Shown here in pieces: positions 11,201-26,200 of a DNA stretch of 64,000 nt (its first letter is position 1; every line of letters starts with the position of its first letter). The DNA comes from Vombatus ursinus (Eukaryota > Chordata > Mammalia > Diprotodontia > Vombatidae), in NCBI RefSeq assembly GCF_900497805.2, contig NW_020954551.1, positions 2,703,569-2,767,568 on the forward strand, given 5' to 3'. Below the pieces are notes generated by a model. It made no database searches. It had not been told where the DNA came from and saw only the letters and a list, made by a program, of their open reading frames with translations. A program made the position numbers and the translations under genes.

Positions 11201-14200
11201 AACGTGTCCTCTTTATCTTTAATTATGATCTAAAATCTCCATGTTCACAAAATGAAGAGGACAAGGATGAAGAGGACAGACTCCTCCTGGCTAATTTCAG
11301 TTGGAAATAGGAATGAAGTAACAAGAAGCAATCAGAATTCAAGAACAGCCCAGCTGGGGGCAGCTAGGTGGTGCAGCGGATATAGCTCTGTCCTTGGAGT
11401 CAGGAGGACCTGAGTTCAAATCCAGCCTCAGACTTAACACTTACGAGCTGTGTGACCTGGGGCAAATCACTTAACCCCAATGATCCATTGCCTCACCAAA
11501 AAGCAAGGAAGCAAGCAAGCAAGCAAATAAATAAATAAATAAATAAATAAAAGAATAGTCCAGCTGGACCACAGTCAGGAGATCTTAACCACTTTTGTGT
11601 TCATGGACCCCAGGTTTAGAAACCATCGGCAGGTTTAGGTGATTCTCCTTTCCTTGTGTACTAATTTTTACCTATTCTAGCACATCAAAGACATTAGATT
11701 GTGAGATCCTTGAAGCTAAGGACAGTCTTTTACCTCTTTTTGTATCTCCAGTGCTTAACACAACATCTAGCACATAGTAGGCACTTAATAAATGTTGACT
11801 GATTGATTCTATTTACACCATAGGATGGATCAATGAGCCCCGTAGGGTCATGAAAAGGAGGAAATATCGACTCTCCTTCCCCTAATTCTCTGCTTTAAAT
11901 TGAACTTATCCCCGCTGCAGAGGGAAAAGTGCTCTTCTACTTACTGACAGCTGGCTAATGACTTTTTGAAGAGTTCCCCAATGACCCAGTCCCAGCTAAA
12001 GTCATGCCTTGTCTACAACTAGGGAATCATAGATCTAAAAACCCTTCAGGATTAAAGACAGGGGAGAGAGGATCCTCCATCTGAGCCTTACACTGGCCCA
12101 ATGTCTAACTCCCCACATAATCAGTAGCCAGGAGGAGGCTGGAGAACGCGCTCCACTCTCTTGCTCATCCCATTGCTTCAATCTCCCCATGGCTGAGAGG
12201 AAGCACCTACCTATGGAATGACATAGCAACTGAGAAGACAAAATGATCTTACCCATGTCTGACAATCATCATTTCATATGTCTGAATCATTTTATCGAGA
12301 AATACTTTAACAGGCTGAAGATTGTGCGCCCTGCAGCACTCATAAGCACATTCCAGAAAATCCTGAATTAAAACAAAAACAAGAAAAGCTGCTTTCCAAC
12401 GGAACAGGAGGAAGAGGTCCTTAACCAATGCGTATTAATTTTAATTGCGGTATCATAAAACGTTTCTCCTTCTTGAAAGTAAACTTGTTTAATTGGTGAC
12501 TTGTTTCTATATATAAAAACTATGGAAACAATTTTCAAACACACCATAAATGGCAGTATCAGCATATTTCTAAAACAATTTAATTCAATGTTTAAGCACC
12601 GCCTGTGTGAGCAGAGCATGGCGTTAGGCACTGGAGAAGGTGTAAAGGTTAGACAGCCCACCATCCCTTGTTTTGTAAATATACACCCCATCATGCATCA
12701 TAAATTGCAATAGTGGCAGCTTTGGATATTACAATAATGTTCATTACCATTACCAATTTGCCTTATTTTTAGCTTGAACTGTTGCATTTATCCTATTTGT
12801 AGATCCGTAACTAGAAATACAGTCGCATGAGGTGGTAAAAAAAAAAAATAAAAATATACATACACAGCAATCGGATGAGATAATATCAGCCACAGGGGGG
12901 AAGGGAGCACTGCATGCAGTACAGAGGACAGTCTGAGCCCTGGTTCAGTCATGCAAAGAGAGGGAGAGTTGACCTGTCACTAAACCCATCAAGAGTGGGA
13001 TGAAAGTGAGTTCTGGGGATAAGGACCACCTTCTTCTTGCCTCTCACAGGGGAGAGAGTCAATATGCTCCCAACTCGCAGTACATTTTCATCAAGAGGCA
13101 CTCTACTTTGGAGATGGTTTTGCCCACAGTGATCCGGGCTAGCAGAAAACAGCAGTTACCGTGGGGAAGACGTGTGTCCCCATATGTTAGGGGCCTGGGA
13201 CAAAGCCCCATTCCCCCAATACTAGCGATGGCTCTGATGACTGAGTGTTACAATTCATGTAGGGAAACAAAATGTTCTTTTCCTCACATGAGACATTTTC
13301 TGTGGCTTGAATCCCATCCCCCCTAGTACCAAACTCTGGAAAGCACAGAAATTAATTTAATCTGCCTTTATGAAAGTTCCTTAACTCAGTCCCTCATCCT
13401 ACAACCAGAAGCAACTTACTTTTTTAATTAAGTTGAATGAATTAATTCCTCAATGAGACGACTGTTAGAAAAAAAAAAAAAAGCTGCCTAACAAACATAC
13501 TTACATTATAATCAGCTTCTGGGAGCTTGACACCAGGAAACAGGTCACTTGTTATCCCATTAAACAAGGGTATGTCATGAGACAGAAACTTAGGTTCATT
13601 CACATCCTGTATCGATCGAAGAAGCTGAAAGTGCCAAGCACAGAAAGCTGATTACGCAGAGTGCGCTATAATCCCCATAAAGCCCACGCAGGTCAAGATG
13701 AATGTGCAACACCTTTCTGTGAGAGCAAAAGAACTGGGGACAGGGCGAGTGCCCACAGCTTGGGAGAGGGGCGAAGCCACGGTGATCTATCGATGTGGTG
13801 GAATATTACTGTGCCATAATAAGTAAGGACTGTGAGGAATTCAGAGAAACACAGGAAGACTTGGGTGAACTAATACAGAGTGAAGTTGGAAGAACTGAAA
13901 CATCTATCTACTTGACACCTACAGTCATATAAATGAAAACAAAACCCAAAAAAACAGCTAAACCCAGACGAACTGCAGTGACTAATATTTGCCCCAAAGA
14001 AAAGAAGGTGAAATACACTTCCCTCTTATCAAAAGAAAGATGGAGTACTCTGCATACAGAGATAATTATACATCCATAGAAAAAGTCCCTTTGTCAGTAA
14101 CTGTTCTTTTGTGTTACAAAGGAAGGTTTGGTGAGGATGATGGATAATGTTTTTTAAAAGGCATCAAAGAAACATAGATTTAAAAATAAAATAAAACTCT

Positions 14201-17200
14201 TAACAAAATTCTAATAACATATAAACTATCTTAAAAGTTTATGTAGAAGGTAAAGTAGTATATTGGTACATAAGGTCTTTCTTATAAATTATCATTACTG
14301 TAATGAAATTATCATAATAAATTTACCACAATGAAATTACCATAAGTGAAATTGCCAATACCATGCCAATACCATTACCATAAATTTCAATACCATAACA
14401 AAAAGGGAATTATGCAGATGATTACTTTATTTCAGAGTTATAATAAGGAATTTCTGTAACCAAAGAATGTGCTACAAATTCTGCACAGTCAAGCATAGGA
14501 GCAATGACGCTAGGTGGGCTGGGGGAGCAGCTCACCCCAGCCCATCACCTGGTAGCTGCTTACTTTAACTAAATATTCTTACCAACTAGGGCACCGATGG
14601 GCAACATGGCATGGGAGAGAGAGGGCTGGCTTCAGAGTCAGGACAATCTGAGATCAGCTCCTGCCTCTGACATACCCTGGCTGTGTGACCCTAGGTAAGT
14701 CACAAGCCTTCCAATTACAGACAGGGAAGGCTTCCTGTAGAAGGGAGGATTTTAGTTGGGGCTAAAAATCAATTCATATAAGTAGAAGACATTTCTACAC
14801 TGGAATTTCCCCATATTGGTGAAACCATAGGCAGGGGCTCATCTCTGATCTTCACTCTCCAAAGAACTATAAACCCTACCAGAGGTGTCTAAATTTGACC
14901 TTCAGGGACAAAGTCCCAATTGCCTCACCCTAGTTACACCTCATCCTTTTTCCTCCCCTCCCATCAAAGTCCCCACAGGAGCAGAGCTAGATCCCCGTCC
15001 CAACTGAGGAATAATCTCATGTGTCCTTACAAGGACATCTTCATTTTCATTTGGAAATTTCAGCTTGAGATTCCCAGCCGCCACCAGCACCGCTTTGACA
15101 GCTCGCATGCCATAGTCATAATGAAACTGGGATGAAAGCTGTTCCGAGCACAGCCTGTAGGTCATCACAATCTTCACTGACAGAGGTTTGGCATTTAGAA
15201 ACCCGTAGGAGTAGAGAGAGATTTCCGCAATGAGGGCATAGTTGGGCACCATCATGGCCACCGTCCGGAAGAGAACCTACCGCACCGTCAGAGAGAAGAT
15301 AGTTTGATTTATTGCTAAAGACAGAAACAACAACAAAAAAATTGTAGATTACCAACAACATGTCTATTCACCACCCCGAGGCAGCTCTACCAAGGTTCAC
15401 CCTTCCTCATCAAAAGGGAAGAGGAAGACTGATCACTGTTCTCAGGTCACCTGGTAAACAGTCTAAGAATTTAAACAAATAGCTCTCTAACAAAAGCAAT
15501 TTCAACACAGCAAAAGTAAAGACGGATTATAGGTACACGCCACTGGATTTGTCAAATGTCACTGATTCCGGTTTCTCTCTGAATGGAAACTATGAAATGA
15601 CTAGAATCCACAAGCAACATCTACATAGACCCAACCCACAATGTGCTGGTAGTGATATAGTGAACAAATGAGTCCTGCCCACTTCCTTTACAGAAAAAGG
15701 AGAGTTTGCAGAAAGGACATCCTTCAGGAGCCCAGACTTAATGATCCATCCATTGGTCAATAAGTATTTATTAATATTAACAAAAGCCAGGATTAGCAGG
15801 CATGAGTGAGCTGTAATCAGCACCATAAGAAAACCTCCTTCATCAACAAGATAAATGATCACAGATTTACTGGAATATCTAATTCTACCTCACCGAGAGC
15901 AAAACAGACAAAAAAAGAGGTTTCAAACAAATGAGAGAAAATTACAAAAGTTCTAATAGAGTTGGTTATAAAGAAATAGTCACTGGGAGGTGGAGTGGCA
16001 TAATACAAGATGTGCTGAATGTTGTGTCAAGCAAGACCTGGGTTCACATCCTGCCTCTGACAATAAATTGTGACTTTAGACAAGTCACTTTTCTCTGCTT
16101 AGTTCTCTCATCTATAAAATGGGGATAATAATACCTGGGATAATCCTCCCCAGGCTGTGGGGAAGATCAGTCTAGACAATCTATGAAAAGTGCCTTGCAA
16201 ACTTTCAATCGTTGTATCAACACTCAATGCTTATTATTATCATTCTCTTTTTTTTTTTATGGAGTTCAGCTAGAAAGGGTCCTCCTGGGAAAACCCCACC
16301 ATTTATCATTCTTTTCATTCCATTTTCAGTGAACTTCTGCCCCAGTGGACAAGTTATTTTTATCATCTGTTATTCATTATCATTTTGTTCTCATCTTTGC
16401 CTTCTCATTGCCTGTTTCTGGGGGAAGAATTCAGAATTTTTTTTAAACCTTACCTTGAGGTTGTCTGGCAGTTCAGAGCGCCCAGCATAGCCAGGATTCA
16501 TGGTAATTGCTACAAAACAGTTGGGATTGAGCTTCAACTCTGTCCCCTCAAAATTAAACACCTCCAGTTTCAACTGGATGGCTCTCTGGATGCAAAGGAT
16601 CTGCTGAGCAACCACAGACAAGACTTCCAGCTCAATTCGATTAAATTCATCAAAACACGCCCACGCACCAGAAGAGGCCAAACCTTTAAAAAACTAGAGA
16701 TGAGAGAAAAACATGGTTGTTTTCTGGTAGATGAACCGTGGAGTCACAGAACCTCACAGCTGATAGGGAGATGTTGGCGGCCATCTAATCTAACCCATAG
16801 CTGACCCAGAGTCTCTCTACAACATCCCACGCCAAGTGGTCAGCCACCCCACACTTCAAGAGGAAGAGCCCCCCAAAGGGGCACCCCCACCACTCTCTGA
16901 GTCAGCCCATTCCATCCTTGGGCAGCTCCAATCAGGAAAAGCTCTGCCACTTAAACTTGCTTAAAATTGACAATTAGTTCACATAAAAGGGTCAAAGGAT
17001 GGAAGCTGTATCTGTATAGCTACACAAAGATTAGCAAGATAGTATCATTCTCAAACAAGACTGAGCCATCCACATAGATGGGCCACTGTGCCATGACTTA
17101 ACCATCGTCTGACGTTGATTACCTTTCCCATGGCCAAGTAGTCTAAGCCGTCGGAGCAGTTGAAGACAACGCACTGGACAGCCAAGGCTTTGGCCAAGTC

Positions 17201-20200
17201 CTTAGTAGTTTCAGTTTTTCCTGTGCCCGCTGGGCCCTCAGGAGCTCCACCAAGATTTAAATAAAAGGCTCCTATCTGGAAAAAGCAAACACTTTATTCA
17301 AAGTGAATTAATTACTTATTATTAAAATATTCCCATGCTTAATATAAAACATGATCATTGGCAATCTGTTTATAAAAGCATCATGGCAGTCATGACCGTC
17401 CTCATCCAACACTGCTGGGAGGCTTGTGACAGTGTATGCTGTCAGCTCCCACGTGAAGATTCTGGGAGAGTTTACACGATCAATACTAGATGAGTCATTA
17501 GCTTGCATAAGATTATGAGGCTCTAGGTTGAAAACCTCAGAATGTGCAAACAACTCAGCGCATGCCAGTAATCAGGCACTAGGCATTTGATAAGCACCTT
17601 GCATGGGACAGGTACTGTGTTAAGCAAGGAAAATGCAAAAACAAAAAACAAAAAATACCAAAAAACCAGTCTCTACCCACAAGGAGCTAACATTCTAAAA
17701 GCAACCTTCTCTACTAAGAAATTCAAAGACCTTTGTCTGTAGAATATAAACTCTGGGACTACAACTACCCATCAAAGAGTGAACCCAGGTGTCCAGCAGA
17801 TTGACCTATGTAGCAAAGTCTAGGTACCTTGTGAAATATGTCCAATGACCATACGACCTGTGGGGCCGTTAGGTGGTGCAGTGGATGGAGAGCCAGGCCT
17901 GGAGTCAGGAAGACCTGAGTTGAAATCCAGGCTCAGACACGTATTAGTTGCGTGACCCTGGACGAGTCATTTAACCCTGTTTGCCTCAGTTTCCTCATCT
18001 ATAAAATGAGCCAGAGAAGAAAATTGCAAACCCCCCCCCCAGTATCTGCCCAAAAAACCCCAAATGGGGTGACGAAGAGTCGGACACGACTATACAACAG
18101 CAAACAAATGACCTGCCCAGATCGGTCTGGCAGCCAGGCAGCAGTCATCCAGTTGGCCCAGGCCAGCAGCCAAGGGATAAGCCCCATCTAGGCAGGCAGC
18201 TGCCAGGACAAGTGACCCGGCAATCTGTTCAGTACAACCTCAGAGTAGCCAAGCAGCCCACTAACCTCACCCCAGCCCCAGGGGACTGACCACCTACTGG
18301 CCTGAGAGTAGCAAACCTATCCAGAACAGGCAGCAGACTCAAAAAGGAGCCAGCCCAGCGGGGTGGCAGAGCACTTCATCTGTCCTGATGCTCACTTTAT
18401 GAAGATTCTCCAAAAGACAGGCTGCACCCCAAGGCCCAGATGTTCTGGAGCTGTGAGTCACCTCTATGTTTGTCTCACTAGCATAGACAATACATTAAAT
18501 CTGAGGCCCCCTTTCCCCACCAAGGGCTCAATGTCCATTTGTGGGAGAAGGCACTTCAGCTTTGGGTGGGAAGACTTTGTAACAGTTCTTACCGTACAAT
18601 CTCAGTTAATGCCTTTACTAAGAGAAAAAAAAAAAAAAGAAGCAGCAGCGGCTCACAGAGGGTAGGGATAACTTCCATCTCTGGGTCCCCAGCAGCTAAT
18701 ATAGGATCGGCACAGAACACCAGCTTAATGATGCTCGTGGTTTTGAACTGAATATCTTACATCTCCCAAGCATCCTTATGAGACTGATAGAAGACCAGAT
18801 CTACCTCCTCTGAATACCTGAGTTGTTTCCACACACAGGCAGTTATTGGCCATCTACAAGGTGTGATATCAGGGACAATGAAAGCACAAGGTGGCCCAAA
18901 ATGACCCCCCTCCTCTGCCATCTGCCATGACACTTTCCTCCCTTCACACTGGAACTAAAATTCCCCCCACGCAAGCCACACAGGCGGGGACACTGCCACC
19001 AGAAGAACACTACTGAACTGTAAGTGGTCCCTAAAAGGGAAGAGAAGTCCATCTCCCATTAGCCACTGTTAGCCATGACTACATTAGCTGGCTGACACAC
19101 TGGAAAACACCAAGGACTTAACCCACCCTGCTGGAGTTTAAAGACAGGCCAAGAGGTTCTCATTAGAGGTGGTCCACGGACAGAGCATGATACCATCTTA
19201 AAGAGGATAAACCCTTGGGACGTGTCCCTTGAGGCGGACAGTGTCAAGGGGAAAGAGTTGGAAGTACCACATGGGAGATTCACAGAAGACAAATGATCCA
19301 TTTGCTAATATCACCTTAACCTTTCACATATTCCTTCAGTCAATCAGCCGTTCAACAGGCATTTATTAAGCATCTGTTCTGTGTCAAGGACCACACATGG
19401 CACTGGAGACATAGAGACAAATACAGTCTCTATCCTTAAGGGACTTACAACTTTCGGGAAATGGGGAAGGAGAAGAGACCCACCATGTAAACAGAATGAT
19501 AAATACAGAATATCAAATAACTAATTTCAGGAGGGGGACACTAGGACCTGGGATAGCATGGGGGGCATGATAAGTCTCATGAAGGAGGAAGCGCTTACAT
19601 TTAATTTCCATGAGACATACAGAAAGGTTACTACATGACCACACCTTACACATGAATTTCAAGGCTAACATTTCAATAGGGATACGACTTCAATTTCATT
19701 TGCTAATCGAGTGGATGCAGAAGCCTACCAAGGTCCGGTAGCATCTGTCCGTTAGAGGAGTGATGACAAGACGAGGTGAGTTGCCAAGGTACTCATAGGC
19801 ATATTTGACATTGCAGTTAATGATTCGAACCCGGACATTCTCCCACTCCCAATAATATCGTAGTTGAGCAAGCCACTGGAAATCTGTATCAGTTGAGACC
19901 CCTAGGAAGACCAAAATTAAAATGAGAAGAAAAAAAATCCTTCAAAGGGGAAAAAGTTTCTCAAAAAAAGAGATACTCTAGTTTACCTGTCAGATCTATG
20001 GAGAAGGGAAGAATTTATGACCAAACAAGATAGAGAACATTATGAAATGCAAAACGGATGATTTTGATTATATTAAATGGGAAAGTTTTTGCACAAACAA
20101 AGCCAATGCAATCAAGATGAGAAGGGAAGAAGAAAGCTGGGAAACGATTTTTACAGCCAGTGTCTCTGATAAAGGTCTCATTTCTAAAATATATGGAGAA

Positions 20201-23200
20201 CTGAGTCAAATTTATAAAAATACAAGTCATTCCCCCAATTGATAAATGGTGAAAGGATATGAACAGGCAGCTTTCAGAGTTAAAGCTATCTATAGTCATA
20301 TGAAAAAATGCTCTAAATCACTATTGATTAGAGAAAGGCAAATCAAAACAACTTTGAGGGATCACATCCCATCTATCAGGTTGGCTAACATGACGAAACA
20401 AGAAAATGATAAATGTTGGAAAACATGTGGAAAAATTGGAACACTAATGCATTGTTGGCGCAGTTGTGAACTGATCCAACCATTCTGGAGAGCAATTTGG
20501 AACTATGCCCAAAGGTCTATAAAACTCTGCATAGCCTTTGACCCAGCAATACCACTTCTAGGTCTGTATCCCAAAGAGATCATACAAATGCGAAAAGGAC
20601 CCACATGTACAAAAATATTCGTAGCAGCTCTTTTTGTGGTGGCCATGAATTAGAAATTAAGGGGATGTCCATCAATTGGGGAATGGCCGAACAAGCTGTG
20701 GTATATGAATGTAATGGATTATGAGATACTATTATAAGAAATGATGAGCAGGCAGACTTCAGAAAATTCTGGAAGGACTTATATGGACTGATGTTGAGTG
20801 AAATGAGTAGAACCAGGAGAACATTGTACACAGTAACGGCCACATTGTGCAATGACTGACTTTGATAGACCTAGCTCTTCTCAACAATGCAAGGATCTAA
20901 GACAACCCCAAAAGACTCAAGATGGAAAATGCTACCCACATCTAGAGAAAGAATTTAGGAGTCTGAATGCAGATGGAAGCATACTATTTGCTCTCCTTTT
21001 CTTTCATTGTTTTGTTTTGTTCTTTTTCATGGTTCCTCCCATTAGTTCTAATTCTTCTTTACATCATGATTAATGTGAAAACATATTTAATATGAATGTG
21101 TAAGTAGAGCTTATATCAGATTGCAGGTAATTTTGGGGAGTGGGAAGGATATGGAGGGGGAGAAAATTTAAAATTCAAAATTTTATGGAAACAATCGTTG
21201 AAAACTAAAAATAAATTAATTATAAAAAGAGATATTCTCCTAATAGTCTAGTGCTATTTGTGTTTTTTTTTTATTTGCTCAAGTTACAAACTAAAGGAAA
21301 CTATTTTGAAAGAGGAAAAATAGCTCTGTGCGGCTCCTAGAATTAGAGTTGAGCAGGATCTTAGAGGCTCTCTAATCCAAGCCCTTTATTTTACAAATGA
21401 GAAAACCAAAGTCCAAAAAGAATTCAACGACTGGCCCAAGGTCACACAGGCAGACCTACGGGCTTGTATAGACACCCTCTTGTTACCTGATCATGAAGAT
21501 TTAAGAAAATAAGTTCCATACCCATTTCAATCATGTCCATGACAACATCCCGGGCGTGCACATCAATAGTGACCAAAGCACCAAGAGTGATCCTGGTCTG
21601 TTTAGACAATTTCCCTCGCACCAGGCTCACGATGTCATTGAGCTGAAGTTGAAGGTGCTTGTAGTATGACTTTAAGCCCTGCAAAAGGGAAAACACCCAT
21701 TGTGAAGTTACCTTCTTTCAAAACATTCAATAGTTATTTAGACCAATTTTTAAAAATCAATTCTAAAAAAGGAGGGGCAAAAAGTAATAATTTTGTCTGT
21801 AGATCTAACAAAATATAAATAATATGTTTAGGGTGTTTTTTTTAATTTGATATTTATACATATTTTTGGAAAGCACTTCCCAGGCATTATCTCCTTGGCA
21901 CCATGTTTTCAAATGGCAAGCAGAAATATTAAAATATGCAAATACATATTGATATTAATATTCCAATGGATCTAAATCAAAATATATCCGGTATCTCCAA
22001 AAGATTCCTGGCATTAAAAGGAGATGTTTTATATCAAAGAGAAGCTTGGCATTGTTGGAAGTGCTGCTCCATTTTCCAAATGAGATTCAGCTTTCTTCCT
22101 GTCCTATTCGGTCCAAGGCCCAGTTCAGCACTGCTTAAATCTATCTCCTCTCTGTAACATTTTACAAAGTTTTCTATTTCAAAGAGTATTATCCATGCCT
22201 GTCATCTCTCTCTACTAGGCAAGGTGATCGACTGAGTGTTTGTTGAGACAGTTTCTGGGCTCTTGTGGCCTCACAAAGGAAAATGACTTTTTCTTTATCC
22301 ATTTCACATTTTTTAGCATCTATATCTCATTTGAATAGGTCAGGATAAAGGTGCTAGCATTATACAGAGTCTTCTTTTTGTCTTTCTTCTCCTAATTTAT
22401 TTTCATTTTCATCTTTCTCCTATTGAGGGGATGGCTAATTTTTGTGTGGCCCCCAAATTGTGAACCAATCATTTTCTGCCTGTTGAGATAACTCCTTGCA
22501 GGTCATCACAATCAAAGAATTGGCCATGCCATGGCTGACCTGCTTCTGGACAGAATCTTGGTATCGAGCCAAGACTAGTCCTTGGCTGGCAGACACAAGG
22601 CCTCGACAGCCTGGCAGACCCTACTAGAGCTCGTCCTCCCCTGGCATGGCCTCTGAGGCCTCGGTGCTACATTCTGGCAATCGTGAGCAGGATTTTCAAA
22701 AAGCAAATCTATGTCACAAAGGCATAAACTAGCACTCTCTGGGAAACAGAGAAATCAAAAAGAAAGTTCCATTTTTAATTTCCCTAAAGACTTTACCTCT
22801 GGTTCACTGCTTATACTTTCTTGAGTTTGAATTGTCCAGTACATTTGAGAGACACAAAGTACAACCTGGCCAGGCCATTCTCGTACCCAGTCTTTTCTTT
22901 CTGATTGTGGATAAGCCTGAAAAATGAAAGCACATTTCTCATTTTCATTCTTTATCCTCAAACAAGCCATCCAAAATGTTACTCACGCTCAGTTCACAGA
23001 TTTAATCTAACAAAAAAGAGGAGGTCGAACAGTTGAATGAAAGAACACACAGCAGCCGACATCTCTGACGTTGCTAAATCTGACCTCAGAGCCAGGAAAA
23101 CCTGGGTTAGAGTCCCTGTTCTGACAAAAACTGGCTATTTGGGGCAGGTCAATTTTCTGAGCAACTCTTTAAGTCCCAGTGTTCTGGGCAAGTCTTTAAG

Positions 23201-26200
23201 AGTCTAAGCTTCAGGGAAGGTGCCAACCTGCACTGATAAGAGGAGTTTCCTCACCTGGGAGATCCTGATACCAGAGAATTCACTAGTTCCCATCTCTATC
23301 TATACATAAAGTACTTTAACTCATGTTCCTATGAGGAAACCACTACATAGAACGTAAGTAAAAATGATGGGAATCTGGGGAAGAAGTGACCCTTCTCTCT
23401 TCTACTTGGTGATACAGAAAAGCTGGGTGTTGTCCAATGTACTCCCTGGATTCTTAGGAAGGGGCTTTAAAAAGGACAGAGTACTGTGTGAACCTTGGGC
23501 AAGTCACTTAACCCCGACTGCCTCGCCAAAATGCAAAAAATAAAATAAAATAAGTAAAAAGGACAGAGAAAGCATTTCCCACGAACTAAAATTCTCTGGG
23601 GGAAGATGACCCAAGAGGGATGGGGGCTCATGGGAAGGAAATCAATTCTAGTCACTTTCAGTCATCAACGTCTGTACTGTGCTATCAAAATTGAATGAAC
23701 ATCCTTGCTGAGAACAATAGATGAATTGTTTTGGGGAAATACATTTTGGAGATGGGAGTTATTCCAGCGTCAAGTGTTTGTTGGGAAAGGTTGATTATGT
23801 CCACATAAAAGGCATCCCTACCTCCTAACTTAATTATGCAAAATGAGACATATTTGGCTGGGGCCAATAGGGGGATTTGCTTTGCTTCACTATGCTTCTT
23901 TGTACAAAGACTTGTTTTCTTTTTCCAGTGGGGTGAGGGGGGATGGTGAAAGGTAGGGGGAAAGAAAAAAATGCTTTATAATTGAAAACATATTTATATA
24001 ATGTATCCCTAATTTTTCTTAATTTTAATGACACAAACACTAAAAATTTTTATGAGAAATATATTAAAGGAATTAGAAGAGGATTCTCAGTGTTTTAAAG
24101 TGTGCACACACAGACACACAGAGAAATGATGCTTCATTAGGAAAACTACAAGACCATGTGCCTGTCCTATTCAACTCCTAGAGCTGTTGTGAGGCTCAGG
24201 AGAGGGCCCTGAGAATGAAATTCAAGCACTTTGTAAGCATTAAGACACAATAAATATAAAGGAGGATTGTTATTGCTGGTGGTGTTATCCAGTGGGAGGG
24301 TGGAGGAGGGGTGGAGCACCATGGAGAAGAGTCAGACCTGTAATTTCATTGGTAAAGGGAAGTGTCATTCATTAAGTACCTACTGTGTGCTGGGTACTGC
24401 ACTAAGTTCTGGGGATAAAAAAGAGGTAAAAGACAGTCCCTGCCTTCAAGGAGCTCACAATCTAATGTAAGAGATGAAACACACACAAACAAGTCTTATG
24501 TATAAGATAAATAGGAAATAATTAAAAGAGGGAAGGTACGAGAATGAAATGGAGTTGGGAAAGGCTTCCCATAGAAGACTGGAAACCAGAAAAGCCAGGA
24601 GCCAAAGATAAGAAGGGAGAGCACTCCAGGCATGGGGGACAGTCAGAGAAAATACGCGGAGCAGAGAGACTGAGAGTCTCCTCCACGAAACAGCCAGGAG
24701 ACCAGTGTCACCAGATCAAAGAATGCATTGGCAAGGGAAGTACAAAGCTCAAGAAAACGGGAAAGTTGGAGGTTGGGGTGGGGGTGGGGAGAGGCAAGGT
24801 TATGAAGGCTTCAAATGCCAAGCTGCAGACTACAGCGTATTGGATTTTGGAGCAGTAGGGAGCCACTGGAGTTTATTGATTAGAGGTGATAAGATGGATG
24901 CAGCTGCACTCTAGGAAAACAGCTTTGGAGGATGGACTGGAACAGGGAGAGCCAGCAGGCCATAGCAATAGCCCAGGGGTGAGGTGAGGAGGGCCTGTAC
25001 CAGGGGAGTGGCAGTGTCAGGAGAGAGAGAGAAAAGGGGAAACCAGCAGGCCTTGACCCCAATGCAGATCTGCTCCTTACAGTCTTTAGGGAGAGCCCTG
25101 GGGCCCTAAATGGCAGGAAACGTCAAGGGCAGGACTTCTCCACTTCCAGGATGCTTCTCTTTTTGAGCAGAAGTAGTCAAAGAAAGAACATTAAATGACT
25201 CAAAACTCATTACTATGATTTCCTGAGGCTTTTAAAAATTAAATATCACTACTCTGTGGCCAGCACATAGTAGGCCCTTAAATGTCTGCTGCCTTGACTA
25301 ACACATAGTAGGCCCTTAATAAATGCCTGCTGCCTTGCCTAGCACATAGTAGGCCCTTAATAAACGTCTGCTGCCTTGACCAGCGGGCACTTAATAAGCG
25401 CTTGTTGACCAACGTCTCATTCAGAAGAACGTGGCGCTCTGGGGAGCCCTGGGACACGCACCACCCAGGACAAGGCAATGACTTGGTGGACGCTCTTCAG
25501 CATCAGGTCCTCCACCTGAATGAGCCACTTCTCGACAGCTCCTCGGGCCTGAGCCGTGGAGATGAGGGAGATGAGCTCCACCCGCTCGCCCTCGGCACTG
25601 TACATGGCGCTGATGTCCAGGTTGGGCAGGAACTCCAGCTTGGCGATGCCCTCGAAGCACTTCTTCAGGTGTGGCTGCACCCGGAGCGGGTCTTTGGTCT
25701 CGGACAGGATCTCAAGCATCTCATCGTTGGACAAGAAGAAGAAACTAGGGCGGGACAGGTAAACACGGGTGCTTTGGTCAGGGAGCAGGGGCAGCGCAAG
25801 CATCCGAACCACCCCCCACGCCCCGCCCTCGTACCGGGGGAAGAAAAGGCGCTTCTTCTCCAGGTAGGCATTCAGTCCTTTCGTGATTTTGTCCAGAAGG
25901 TCACTGCAGTCCTGCAGCTTCTCCAGCAAGCCTGTCAAAGACATGGCAGCGAGGACCTGAAAGAAGACAGGCTTGTGGTCAGACATGGGAACGGGAAAAG
26001 ATCTCATCCGTGTAAGGGTCTCCCTCCTGTTCAACGAACGCCAGGAGCAAACACAGAACGCTCAGTTTGGCACTCAGAGCCATTTACAACCCTGCCCCCT
26101 CCCACCTTTCCAGTCTTCTGGCACCTCACTCCCCGACAGGTACTCCATGATCCAGTGCCTCTGGCCAGCTGGCTGTTCTCAAACAAGGCCCTCCTTCCCT

